Origin: Yunchengibacter salinarum
GTDB lineage: Bacteria; Pseudomonadota; Alphaproteobacteria; Sphingomonadales; Kordiimonadaceae
Assembly: GCF_037658235.1 (NCBI RefSeq)
Contig: NZ_JBBJLN010000004.1
Location: forward strand, 244,956-308,955
Direction: 5' to 3'
Length of the DNA stretch: 64,000 nucleotides
The notes below the pieces were generated by a model. That model ran no database searches, was not told where the DNA came from, and saw only the letters and a program-made list of their open reading frames with translations. Shown one piece after another: positions 17,391-26,719 of this stretch; position 1 is the first letter of the stretch, and each line of letters starts with the position of its first letter. Position numbers and translations under genes: made by a program.

Positions 17391-18541
17391 GGCCTCAGGC
17401 CCCCCAAACTGGTAACAGCGCCGATCAGCGTTTCGGCGGCAAAATCGATTTCCTCAGTGGTGGTCATGCGGCCAATGCCGATCCGCAGTGCGGCGCGGGT
17501 TTCGGCTTCAGTGCGGCCAATGGCCTTCAGCACATAAGACGGCCCCGCCACGGCGGAAGCACAGGCCGCCCCGCTGGACAGCGCCAGATCGCGCAATTCC
17601 GCCAGCAACAGGTCGCCATCCAGCCCCGGAAAGGACAGGTTCAGATTGCCGGGCCAGCGCCTGGTTTCGTGGCCGTTCAGCATCAGCCCCGGCAGTTCGG
17701 CGAACAGGCGACTCTTCAGCCGTTCCGCCAAAGCGGCGATATGGGCCGTTTCCGCCGCCCGCTCATCCAGGCTGATCCGCGCCGCCCTGGCAAAGCCCGC
17801 CACCAGCGCGGGAGACTGGGTACCGCTGCGGATACCCCCCTCCTGCCCGCCGCCATCCATCTGCGGCACCAGCTTCAACGGCGGCCTTTGGCGCACATAC
17901 AGCGCGCCCACACCCTTCGGCCCGTACAGCTTGTGGGCGGACAGCGATACCAGATCCAGCCCATCCGCCACATCCAGCGGGATCTTGCCGAACGCCTGCG
18001 CCGCATCCGTATGGAACAGCGCGCCCGCCCCATGGGCAATGGCTGCAAGCGCCTTCAGCGGCTGGATCACGCCAATCTCGTTGTTCACCGCCATGACGGA
18101 CACCAGCGCCGTCCGCTCGCTGACCGCCGCCTTGAGGTCCGCCGGGTCAACCAGGCCGTTCTCATCCACGCCCAGCAGGGTCAACTCATGACCGTCCCGC
18201 TCCAGATGGCGGGCGGCCTCAAGCACGCATTTGTGCTCGCTGACCACGGTGACAAGGTGGGGCCGCGCGTGGCCCAGCGCCTGCATCACACCCTTCAGCG
18301 CCAGATTGTTCGCTTCCGTCGCGCCGGACGTGAAAACCACCCCTTCCGGCACGCCGCCCAGACCCTCCGCAATGGTTTCGCGCGCCATGTCCAACGCCGC
18401 CTCGCCTTCCCAGCCGAAACGGTGCGTGCTGCTGTGCGGGTTGCCGAAGCGCTGCCGCCAATAGGGCTCCATGGCGGACACGACGCGCTCATCCACCGGC
18501 GTGGTGGCCTGATAATCCAGATATACCGGCGGCGTGATCAT
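17387..18541 (-). CDS. Cysteine desulfurase (IscS/NifS-like), second of a tandem pair
   Basis: PLP enzyme that takes sulfur from cysteine for Fe-S clusters and tRNA thiolation. In the 384-residue protein the PLP lysine is Lys204 (SAHKLYGPKG), the ring-stacking histidine is in SEHKC, and the catalytic cysteine is Cys327 (SSGAACAS). The loop after the active-site Cys is of the group I type. It overlaps the upstream paralogue by ATGA and the ferredoxin downstream by 4 bp. Both copies look catalytically intact. I cannot say which is the housekeeping IscS. Confidence 0.92.
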   Translation of the reverse strand: MITPPVYLDYQATTPVDERVVSAMEPYWRQRFGNPHSSTHRFGWEGEAALDMARETIAEGLGGVPEGVVFTSGATEANNLALKGVMQALGHARPHLVTVVSEHKCVLEAARHLERDGHELTLLGVDENGLVDPADLKAAVSERTALVSVMAVNNEIGVIQPLKALAAIAHGAGALFHTDAAQAFGKIPLDVADGLDLVSLSAHKLYGPKGVGALYVRQRPPLKLVPQMDGGGQEGGIRSGTQSPALVAGFARAARISLDERAAETAHIAALAERLKSRLFAELPGLMLNGHETRRWPGNLNLSFPGLDGDLLLAELRDLALSSGAACASAVAGPSYVLKAIGRTEAETRAALRIGIGRMTTTEEIDFAAETLIGAVTSLGGLRP

Positions 18542-19692
18542 GCGCCACGCGCCTTTCCATGCGTGCGGTCATACAATGCCTTCCAGCTTGCCACCAGCGT
18601 ATCCGCATGGGCCTGTTCACTGCCATGCCCCAAGGATATCCGCACGCTGGACGCCGCAGCCTCCGCGCTCAGGCCCAGCGCCGACAGCACATGGCTCACC
18701 TTCACCTTGCCGCTGGAACAGGCCGATCCGCTGGACACATAAAGCCCGTTCAGATCGAAATGCATCACCTGAGTTTCGCCCTTCACGCCGGGCATGACAA
18801 TGCAGCTTGTATTGGCCAGCCGCGGCGTATCGCGGCCAACAATACGGGCATCCGGCGCATGGGCCAGAATAGCCGCTTCCATATGGTCGCGCACAGCCGC
18901 CAGCGCGGCGAAATCCGACAGACCCGCCAGGGCCTCCACCGCCGCCACACCGAAACCGGCGATCCCGGCGACATTTTCCGTGCCGCTGCGCCGGCCCAGT
19001 TCCTGACCGCCCCCCGCCACCAGCGCACTGAGCGGCGCCGTCGGCCCCACAATCAGCGCCCCCACCCCTTGCGGGCCGCCGATCTTGTGAGCGGACAACG
19101 TAAGATAATCCGCGCCCAGCGCGTTCACATCCAGCGCCAGTTTCCCCGCCGCCTGCACCGCATCCGTATGGAAGCGCGCTCCGGCGGCATGGGTCACCGC
19201 CACCAGCGCCGCGATATCCTGCACCGTGCCGGTTTCATTATTGGCCATCTGAATGGAAACGAGCGCATCCGATGCATCCGCGCCCAAAAGGGCCGCCAGC
19301 GCATCCGGTGTGACCATGCCATTCGGCGCGGGCACCGGGATCACCTCAAGCGCGCTTGCCCGTGCGGCGGCCAGAACGCTGTCGTGCTCCACCTCCGACA
19401 CGAACAGCCGCCGCGCACCGGTGGCGCGAAGCGCGGCATTGTTCGCCTCCGTCCCGCCGGATGTGAAGACAATGTCCCGCGCCCGCGCGCCGGTGAGCGC
19501 GGCGATCTGCGCGCGGGCCTCCTCCACCCGGCGGCGGGCTTCGCGGCCCGCCTGATGCACCGACGACGGATTGCCCACCAGGCGAAGGGTTTCGCTCATG
19601 GTGTCCACCACGGCGGGGCGCACCGGGGCCGTGGCGTTGTGATCCAGATAAATGCCGCGCGCATTGCTCATGGGCTGGAGATAAGCGGCCAT
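18538..19692 (-). CDS. Cysteine desulfurase (NifS/IscS-like), first of a tandem pair
   Basis: Same fold and reaction as its downstream neighbour but clearly diverged in sequence. The PLP lysine is Lys203 (SAHKIGGPQG) and the catalytic cysteine is Cys325 (SSGSACSSG). The protein is 384 residues from the ATG at 19692. An internal start (MSNARGIYLDHNAT, 19671) is equally plausible because neither has a strong ribosome site. It is first of a three-gene unit with the second desulfurase and ferredoxin, joined by 4-bp overlaps, and divergent from an alpha/beta hydrolase. Confidence 0.9.
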   Translation of the reverse strand: MAAYLQPMSNARGIYLDHNATAPVRPAVVDTMSETLRLVGNPSSVHQAGREARRRVEEARAQIAALTGARARDIVFTSGGTEANNAALRATGARRLFVSEVEHDSVLAAARASALEVIPVPAPNGMVTPDALAALLGADASDALVSIQMANNETGTVQDIAALVAVTHAAGARFHTDAVQAAGKLALDVNALGADYLTLSAHKIGGPQGVGALIVGPTAPLSALVAGGGQELGRRSGTENVAGIAGFGVAAVEALAGLSDFAALAAVRDHMEAAILAHAPDARIVGRDTPRLANTSCIVMPGVKGETQVMHFDLNGLYVSSGSACSSGKVKVSHVLSALGLSAEAAASSVRISLGHGSEQAHADTLVASWKALYDRTHGKARGA

Positions 19693-19836
19693 GCGCCCAA
19701 GTTCAATTGAATTTTACAGACGAATTTTGCAAGCCGGATGCCTGCAAACCTTGCGGGATTGGCCCAAGGTCCGATATATGCAGGGATCGCGTTGTCCAGA
19801 TGCGCCGTAAATGGCGCCAACCCGCAAAGGCACATT

Positions 19837-20481
19837 ATGCCAGAAGTGATATTCAACGGCCCCGCCGGGCGCCTTCAAGGCCGCTACCAACCGGGCAAGA
19901 CAGACACCGCCCCTGTTGCGCTGATCCTCCATGCCCACCCGCAATATGGTGGCAATATGGACAACAAGGTCCCCTATTATCTGTTTCATGCCTTTTCCCA
20001 TCGCGGCTTCGCCACATTGCGGTTCAATTTCCGCGGCGTGGGGCGCAGCCAGGGGGAATTCGACAATGGCGCGGGGGAATTGTCCGATGCCGCCAGCGCG
20101 CTGGACTGGCTGCAAAGCATGAACAGCAATTCCACCGGCACCTGGGTAGCGGGCTTTTCCTTCGGCGCCTGGATTTCCATGCAATTGCTGATGCGGCGGC
20201 CTGAAATTCAAGGCTTCATTTCAGTGGCCCCGCCCGCCAACCGTCATGATTTCACCTTTCTTGCCCCCTGCCCGTCTTCCGGGCTGATCATTCAGGCGGA
20301 AGACGACGAAATCATCACGCCGATTTCGGTGGTCAAGCTGGTGGAAAAGCTGAAGGCGCAGAAATCCATCACCATCAATCATGACAGCATCAAGGGCGCC
20401 AACCACTTTTTCGAAAACCATCTGAGCGAGCTCATGGGCTCGGTGAACAGCTATCTGAACCAGCGACTCGCGGGGATCTAG
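19837..20481 (+). CDS. Small alpha/beta hydrolase (COG2945-like)
   Basis: Serine hydrolase of unknown substrate. I chose the ATG at 19837 (MPEVIFNGPAGRLQGRY) because AAAGG lies 6 nt upstream; this gives 214 residues. The oxyanion/HG-like region reads HPQYGGNMDNKV, the nucleophile elbow is GFSFGAW, and likely acid and base residues lie in EDDEII and GANHFF. Relatives are often next to Fe-S genes in alphaproteobacteria, but no role has been fixed. It is divergent from the cysteine desulfurase pair and converges on anmK with 33 bp between. Confidence 0.82.
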   Translation: MPEVIFNGPAGRLQGRYQPGKTDTAPVALILHAHPQYGGNMDNKVPYYLFHAFSHRGFATLRFNFRGVGRSQGEFDNGAGELSDAASALDWLQSMNSNSTGTWVAGFSFGAWISMQLLMRRPEIQGFISVAPPANRHDFTFLAPCPSSGLIIQAEDDEIITPISVVKLVEKLKAQKSITINHDSIKGANHFFENHLSELMGSVNSYLNQRLAGI

Positions 20482-20514
20482 AACGCGATCCGCGCCGCAT
20501 TGCCGTTCCCGCCG

Positions 20515-21696
20515 TCAGGCCGGCCCCGGCTGCACGCCGTGCGGCAGATGCAGCACGCCGCCCACCACAGGCCGGGCGCAACCGGTCGTCCCCGGATAGG
20601 TCAGCGGCAGACCGCGAAGGCGACGTACCGCAAGAAAGGCGAATGCCTCCGCCTCCAGCGCATCGCCGCGCCAGCCCAGCGCCTCCACCGGTTCCACCAT
20701 CACCGGCAGGCGGCGGCGCAGGCGCTTCATCAAGGTGGTATTGTGGCGCCCGCCACCGCAGATATACCATTCATCCACCGGCGCCGGGAAATGCTCCTGC
20801 GCGGCGACGATACCCTCCACCACGAAATCGGTCAGTGTGGAGGCCCCGTCCGCCGCACCGAGGCCGCGCACCGCCTGCATGGTGAAGTCGGCCCGATCCA
20901 GTGATTTCGGCGGTGAATCGGCGAAATATGACGAGTCCATAAGGTTCAGAAGTACATCCGAATGGGTCATGCCGCTGGAAGCCATGGCCCCATCCGCATC
21001 ATAGGCCGCGCCGCTGTGGTGGCGCACCCAGTCATCCACCACGGCATTGCCCGGCCCCGTATCGAACGCCACCAGCGCCGGTTCTTCCGCGCCCGCGGTC
21101 AGATCGATCCAGGTCACATTGGCCACGCCGCCAATATTGACCACTGCCAGGCGACGGTGGCGCCCGCCGCGCGCGGCAAGGGCCGCATGATAGACGGGCA
21201 CCAGCGGCGCGCCCTGCCCGCCACCAGCCACATCGGCGGCGCGGAAATCATTGATCACCGGCATGGAAAGCCGCCCGGCCAGCCGCCCGCCATCGCCGAT
21301 CTGCCAGGTCCAGCCCCGATCGGGACGGTGCACCAGCGTCTGCCCGTGAAACCCCACCACATCGATATCGGTTGGCGCATATCCGCTGTTCTTCAGCAAC
21401 TGCCGCACCGCTGCCTCATGCGCATCGGTCAGGTCCCGTTCCAGTACGCGCACATCCGCGCTATCCTTATCCGGTTCGACAAGGCTGGCGGCGTTTTCCA
21501 TGGCGGCGCGAAGCCGGTCGCGCAGGCTGTCAGGGTAGGCCAGCGTGGTGGAAGGCCCCAGCCGTGTCACGGTCACGCCGTCCGTATGCATCAGGGCGGC
21601 GTCTATGCCGTCCATGGATGTACCACTCATCAGCCCGATGGCGATGCGGGCGGTGTCAGGGGCGCCGAAATCCGGGGCCGGGCTGTGCGTGGTCAT
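20515..21696 (-). CDS. anmK: Anhydro-N-acetylmuramic acid kinase
   Basis: Cleaves and phosphorylates 1,6-anhydroMurNAc released during peptidoglycan turnover, giving MurNAc-6-phosphate for recycling. The signature GLMSGTSMDGIDAAL near the N-terminus and GFHGQTLVHRP identify the family. From the ATG at 21696 it has 393 residues. A TTG two codons earlier (21702) lies 5 nt after AAGGA and may be the true start. It is divergent from tyrS, a pairing common in alphaproteobacteria, and works in the same pathway as NagZ at 53-54 kb. Confidence 0.95.
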   Translation of the reverse strand: MTTHSPAPDFGAPDTARIAIGLMSGTSMDGIDAALMHTDGVTVTRLGPSTTLAYPDSLRDRLRAAMENAASLVEPDKDSADVRVLERDLTDAHEAAVRQLLKNSGYAPTDIDVVGFHGQTLVHRPDRGWTWQIGDGGRLAGRLSMPVINDFRAADVAGGGQGAPLVPVYHAALAARGGRHRRLAVVNIGGVANVTWIDLTAGAEEPALVAFDTGPGNAVVDDWVRHHSGAAYDADGAMASSGMTHSDVLLNLMDSSYFADSPPKSLDRADFTMQAVRGLGAADGASTLTDFVVEGIVAAQEHFPAPVDEWYICGGGRHNTTLMKRLRRRLPVMVEPVEALGWRGDALEAEAFAFLAVRRLRGLPLTYPGTTGCARPVVGGVLHLPHGVQPGPA

Positions 21697-21876
21697 GAAC
21701 AACAGGGTCCTTCTGGCATCGCCGGGCAGGGCGAATGATCAAAAACAGGCTTTCCGGCAAAGTGGTCCGCCCGGCGCCCTGCATCAAGTCCTTTTCCCCG
21801 GCGGGCGCCTGTGCTAACCCCCTGTCGGTTGAAAGCCGACCTTCCCTCAATATCCGACAGCGCCGGGACGAAGATC

Positions 21877-23127
21877 ATGACCGCGTTCAAATCCGACCTT
21901 CTGAATATCCTGTTAGAGCGGGGCTTCATTCATCAGGCCACCGACCTTGACGGGCTGGACAGCCTGCTGAACACGCAGTCCGTAAAGGGCTATATCGGCT
22001 TTGACTGTACCGGGCCATCCCTGCATGTGGGCAGCCTGGTATCCATCATGGTGCTGCGCTGGATGCAGAAATGCGGCCACCAGCCTGTTGTTCTGCTGGG
22101 CGGCGGCACCACCCGCATTGGCGACCCCAGCGGCAAGGATACACAGCGCCAGATGCTGACCGATGCCCAGATCGCCAGGAACAAGGCGGGCATCGGCCAG
22201 GTCTTCGCCCGCTTTCTGAATTTTGAAAACAGCACGCCCCCGGCGCTGGAAGTGGACAATGCGGATTGGCTGGACGGTCTGGAATATATCCCCTTCCTGC
22301 GGGAGGTGGGGCGCCATTTCACCATCAACCGGATGCTCACCTTTGACAGCGTGAAGCTTCGGCTGGACCGGGAACAGCCGCTCACCTTCCTGGAATTCAA
22401 CTATATGATCCTTCAGGCCTATGACTTCATGAAGCTGGCGGAGCGGGACGGCGTGCGCCTACAGATGGGCGGCTCCGACCAATGGGGCAACATTGTCAAC
22501 GGGATCGAACTGACCCGCCGCATGACCGGGCAGGAAGTATTCGGCCTGACCACACCGCTGATCACCACCGCCGATGGCGGCAAGATGGGCAAAACCGCGA
22601 GCGGCGCCATCTGGCTCAATAGCGACATGTGCAGCGATTATGATTACTGGCAGTTCTGGCGCAACACGCAGGATGCGGATGTGGGCCGCTTCCTGCGCCT
22701 GTTTACCGAGCTCCCGCTTGACGAAATCGCGCGGCTGGAAGCCCTGGAAGGCCGGGAAATCAACGAGGCGAAAATCCGCCTGGCGGACGCGGCCACAGCG
22801 CTCTGTCGTGGCCGGGATGCGGCGGAAAAAGCCAGGAAGACGGCTGTTGAAACCTTTGAAAAAGGAGGCGCGGGGGAAGACCTGCCCACCGTGCATGTGG
22901 GCGCGGCGCGCCTGTTGCAGGGGGCCGGGCTGCTGGACCTGTTCGTGGAGACGGGGCTGGCCAAATCCAAGGGCGAAGCCCGCCGCCTGATGAAACAGGG
23001 CGGCGCCAAACTCAATGGCACCGCCATTTCAGACCCGGAATCCTGCCTGCGCGAGGATGATTTCAAAGATGGCGCGGCCCAGCTTTCCGCAGGCAAGAAA
23101 CGCCATGCGCTGGTGAAACCCGCCTGA
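21877..23127 (+). CDS. tyrS: Tyrosyl-tRNA synthetase
   Basis: Class I aminoacyl-tRNA synthetase that charges tRNA-Tyr. From the ATG at 21877 the product has 416 residues. The HIGH-equivalent motif is HVGSL (50-54), the tyrosine-binding region includes GGSDQWGNI, and the KMSKS-equivalent is KMGKT (236-240). A C-terminal S4 RNA-binding domain (about 350-416, LAKSKGEARRLMKQGGAKLN) is intact. Upstream, 21824-21840 can form a small GTCGG/CCGAC hairpin. It converges on the AsmA-like gene. Confidence 0.97.
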   Translation: MTAFKSDLLNILLERGFIHQATDLDGLDSLLNTQSVKGYIGFDCTGPSLHVGSLVSIMVLRWMQKCGHQPVVLLGGGTTRIGDPSGKDTQRQMLTDAQIARNKAGIGQVFARFLNFENSTPPALEVDNADWLDGLEYIPFLREVGRHFTINRMLTFDSVKLRLDREQPLTFLEFNYMILQAYDFMKLAERDGVRLQMGGSDQWGNIVNGIELTRRMTGQEVFGLTTPLITTADGGKMGKTASGAIWLNSDMCSDYDYWQFWRNTQDADVGRFLRLFTELPLDEIARLEALEGREINEAKIRLADAATALCRGRDAAEKARKTAVETFEKGGAGEDLPTVHVGAARLLQGAGLLDLFVETGLAKSKGEARRLMKQGGAKLNGTAISDPESCLREDDFKDGAAQLSAGKKRHALVKPA

Positions 23128-23189
23128 TCCTGTCATCCGTCCCGGCGGAGCCAACAGGCTGTATAAGCTCGCCAACAGGCCGCGTGCTC

Positions 23190-26100
23190 TCACGGGTGGC
23201 GGCCATCGTCCCCGCGGGGGGCCTCGTCGCCATCGCCGTCCCCGGCGTCCTCCTCTGTGCCCGGATCATTGCCATCCGGGGTATCGCCGTCTTCATCCTT
23301 TTCCGCCGCGTCGGGAATGTCCACGTCCGCCACCTGGCCCTTGCCGCGCTCGAACAGGCCGCGCAGAAAGCCGGGGGCCAGCCCCGAAACCGCGCTGACG
23401 GTCACGTCCGGCGCGCTCATGGCCCCCTTGACCCGATAGGAAAAGCCGATCAGCCCCTTGCCTTCTCCGCCGGTCAGCAATCCCCCGATCAGGGGAATAT
23501 TGCCCACCAGCGAATTCAGGCCATAAGCAGGCACATAAACGCCGTTCACATTGATCTTGTTCTCATACACATGAAGCTGCCCCTCCAGCGTCATGCCGAA
23601 ACGCGGGCCATTGGCCTGAACACCCTCGAAATCCATCAGCCCCCTGTCATAGACAAAAGGCACGGAAACCAGCCCCAGCCGATCCCCGCCTTCATCCACC
23701 AGATCGGACAAGCCGCTGACCACCCCTTCCTCCACGGCGGGGTTCAGGTCCGCCTGGGTCAGGATACGGGTATCCGTGACCTTGAGCGTGCCTTCCATCC
23801 ACAAGTCCTGATCCCAGCCGCGCGTATGGCCTTCCAGCGTCATGGCCCCGCCTTCCAGATGGGCGAACACCCCCAGGCCGCGCAGCACCGCACCGCCATT
23901 GTCGGACTGGATGATCACCGCATTGGGGCCATCCCGCACATGGCGGATGGACAGATCCACAAACGCATCATCGGCCATCAGTTTACCAGTCAGGTTGGCC
24001 CATTCCGGGGCATTGTCACTGAACCGCGTTTCAAGGGACACATCCCGCAACCCCTCCTCGCCCAGCAGCAGCAGTTCATCGGCGGTCACGTCCATTTCCA
24101 GTGCCACGCCCATGGGCTCCATGCCCTGGCGATCTGCGGGCTGGTTCAAAAAGGGGCGGGCATCGAAGCGCCGGGCATCCACGGTCACCTGCACGGCGCC
24201 GTCACCCCGTTGCCGGGCTTCGAATTGCAGGCGGTTTTCCCCCATTTCGCGGATATCCATACCGGCATCGAAATAGGCCATCTCCACCACGCCGCCGCCA
24301 TCCGACCAGTCCAGATTGAGCGTGGCATCCAGATGCTCCCCGCTCAGTGTCAGCGGTGCCAACTGGTTCCACCCGTCATGCATCAACAGGGTACCGGTGG
24401 CGGTGGCGGCCACGCCTTCGGGCTTGCGCCAGCTCATCTGCTCGAAATAGACGGCGGCGCGGCTCAGGTCCGCGGAAAAATTGCCATCGGTGAACTTGAG
24501 CGCCCGACCGCGAAAGGCCGCCTCCGCCCGCACCGGACCCCGAATCCATTGGGTGACATCCACGCCAAGTGCCTGCAATTCATCCTCGTCCACCGTGCCG
24601 GACGCCACCAGAAGGCTGGTTTTCGCATCCGGGTCGTCGCCGCCCGTCAGGTCTTCCCGCCAGCGCAGGTCCAGCGGCACACCATTGACCCTTCCCGACC
24701 CGGCAACGGTCAGGGCCTCGTTGGTCACAGTCAGATCAAGCGCACCATCGCGCAGGCCCTCGCCGTCCAGCAGATCATCCACCCGCGCGGCGGTGATCCG
24801 GGCGCTGGCGTCGTAACGGATCTGGTCGCGGGGGATATCCGGGCTGTCCATCGGAATTCGGATGCGGCCATCCACCACCGCCTGACCGCCGAGCCGGTCC
24901 AGCGCGATGTTCAGGCGCCGGTCCAGGTCCACCGGCCTGTTGGACAACAGCTCCAGAATGGGGCCGAGATCGTCCTTCATACGCAGGTCGAACGTGCCGG
25001 TCTTGCCGGTCTCCGCCATGATATTGTCCAGATAGACCCGTCCCTCGGACAAGGGCACACCGCCCGTTTCGGCGCCGTTCAAACGGATGTCCAGCGCCTG
25101 ATGGGTCAGGGTGCCTGATCCATTGGCGCCGGTCAGGTCCGGCATGTGTTTCACATAGCGGGTGGCCACGCCGCTAACGTCAAAGGTAACGAGAAAAGGG
25201 GTGCCGCCCGCCAGCCCGCCGCTGCCATCGGGCCGCCAGTCCACCTCCAGCGTAATATCGCTGACCGTGCCTTCATGCATGTTTTCCCGCATCCAGGCAC
25301 GCCCCCCGCGCTCCGACCCGTCGGGATGATAACGGGCGGGCCAATAGTGCAGAATGTCCTGCACCGACGCCCGCGACAGGCTGAACATGCCATCGATCCC
25401 CGGATTACGGCCCTTTTCGTGGAAATAGATGATCCCGCTACCGCGCATCGATCCGGGCGCCAGCCCCAGGTCCAGATCCTGCAGATGCGCCACCCGCTCA
25501 AGGGGATCAAAAGACAGATTGATCGTGCCATAGCGGATCGGCGCCCCCATAGGGAAGGTGCGCGGGTGGCGCAAATGCCCCTGCCCCAGGTCCATATAAA
25601 GCGCCGCTTCGGTCAGGCCACTGGATCGGTCCAGCGCCATATCCAGCGTGGCGGTCACCGGCACCTGCACCATGGCGGCGGCCACCGGAACGCCCATGAT
25701 TCCGGCAAGGTCAGCGGGCACCACCCTGTCCAGGGTGATATTCATGGCCAATGCCCCCGCATCGGGCCGCCCGGTGGCGGACACGCTCAGCGTGACCCCC
25801 TGAGCGCCCAGTGGCAGGTCCAGCCGGGTGCGAAAGTCCAGCCGCCCGCCGGATCGATCAAACACGATTTCCGGCACCGTCAGCCGCCGCATCCCGTCCG
25901 GCACGCCCGCGGATCGCCAGTTCCCTTCAAGGGTCAGCATAAGATTGTTCAGGCGCACCGAGTCCAGATCCGGCATCAGGTCGGCCAGTCGGCGATCCAT
26001 GGCCCGATAGAATGTGGCCACGGGTCGAAACGCCCGCGCCACGGGCATCTGGCCTTTTGCAAAAGTATCCGCCAACGCCTTCAGGCCCGGCGGCAGGGAT

Positions 26101-26573
26101 TTCTGAATTGAGGCCGTATCGGTGGCGAGAGCCGGCGCGGGCACCGCATCGGCCCCATTCACATGATCGGCGGAACGGCGCAGGCTGATACGGGCATCCA
26201 TCACGCCCAGCGTGGCCAGATCAAATCCGGGAAAGCGGCGGCCCGCCGTGATGCCCAGCGCAATGGCGGGAATACGGGCATCCACCCGACCTTCCGGGGC
26301 GATCAGGCGCACCTGCTCCAACGCCAGTCGGGGCCGCACCGCGCGCCAGTCCCAGGCCAGGGTGGCCTGGTCCACCTGCACGGTCCAGCCGGGCAGCCGA
26401 TCCGACACCGCATCCAGCGCCGCCTGCCGAACCGGCCCCAGTTCCAGCGGCGCCACCATGATACGGGCGGCCAGCGCCAGCACGACAAGAACCATGGCGG
26501 TCAGCAGCCACAACAGGACCTGACCGACCCTGGCGACAACGCCTTTTGCCCACCCTGTACTCGCCCGTGTCAC
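23190..26573 (-). CDS. Large AsmA/YhdP-like envelope protein (DUF3971)
   Basis: The 1127-residue protein has one N-terminal membrane anchor (about 15-40, VGQVLLWLLTAMVLVVLALAAR). A long periplasmic body follows, rich in beta-strand repeats with the DUF3971/AsmA-like C-terminal architecture (GSYRVKG-like end, VSGLAPGFLRGLFE). YhdP, TamB and their relatives form grooved bridges thought to carry phospholipids to the outer membrane; that role is inferred here. The last ~45 residues are almost entirely Asp, Glu, Gly and Pro (EKDEDGDTPDGNDPGTEEDA), an unusual tail. The start is GTG at 26573 with AGGA 7 nt upstream. It is divergent from glnE. Confidence 0.85.
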   Translation of the reverse strand: MTRASTGWAKGVVARVGQVLLWLLTAMVLVVLALAARIMVAPLELGPVRQAALDAVSDRLPGWTVQVDQATLAWDWRAVRPRLALEQVRLIAPEGRVDARIPAIALGITAGRRFPGFDLATLGVMDARISLRRSADHVNGADAVPAPALATDTASIQKSLPPGLKALADTFAKGQMPVARAFRPVATFYRAMDRRLADLMPDLDSVRLNNLMLTLEGNWRSAGVPDGMRRLTVPEIVFDRSGGRLDFRTRLDLPLGAQGVTLSVSATGRPDAGALAMNITLDRVVPADLAGIMGVPVAAAMVQVPVTATLDMALDRSSGLTEAALYMDLGQGHLRHPRTFPMGAPIRYGTINLSFDPLERVAHLQDLDLGLAPGSMRGSGIIYFHEKGRNPGIDGMFSLSRASVQDILHYWPARYHPDGSERGGRAWMRENMHEGTVSDITLEVDWRPDGSGGLAGGTPFLVTFDVSGVATRYVKHMPDLTGANGSGTLTHQALDIRLNGAETGGVPLSEGRVYLDNIMAETGKTGTFDLRMKDDLGPILELLSNRPVDLDRRLNIALDRLGGQAVVDGRIRIPMDSPDIPRDQIRYDASARITAARVDDLLDGEGLRDGALDLTVTNEALTVAGSGRVNGVPLDLRWREDLTGGDDPDAKTSLLVASGTVDEDELQALGVDVTQWIRGPVRAEAAFRGRALKFTDGNFSADLSRAAVYFEQMSWRKPEGVAATATGTLLMHDGWNQLAPLTLSGEHLDATLNLDWSDGGGVVEMAYFDAGMDIREMGENRLQFEARQRGDGAVQVTVDARRFDARPFLNQPADRQGMEPMGVALEMDVTADELLLLGEEGLRDVSLETRFSDNAPEWANLTGKLMADDAFVDLSIRHVRDGPNAVIIQSDNGGAVLRGLGVFAHLEGGAMTLEGHTRGWDQDLWMEGTLKVTDTRILTQADLNPAVEEGVVSGLSDLVDEGGDRLGLVSVPFVYDRGLMDFEGVQANGPRFGMTLEGQLHVYENKINVNGVYVPAYGLNSLVGNIPLIGGLLTGGEGKGLIGFSYRVKGAMSAPDVTVSAVSGLAPGFLRGLFERGKGQVADVDIPDAAEKDEDGDTPDGNDPGTEEDAGDGDGDEAPRGDDGRHP

Positions 26574-26719
26574 GCTATGGTCCTGCTACGCAATGCTTGA
26601 TTTCGACGCGGCGGGAGACAAGAGTCGGTGCCGCCCGATTTGGCGGCCCGGCCAACCCGGCCCGGATCAAGGCATCCGAACCGGGCATCCATGCCCGTCT
26701 TCAGCACAGGTGTTAGAGC

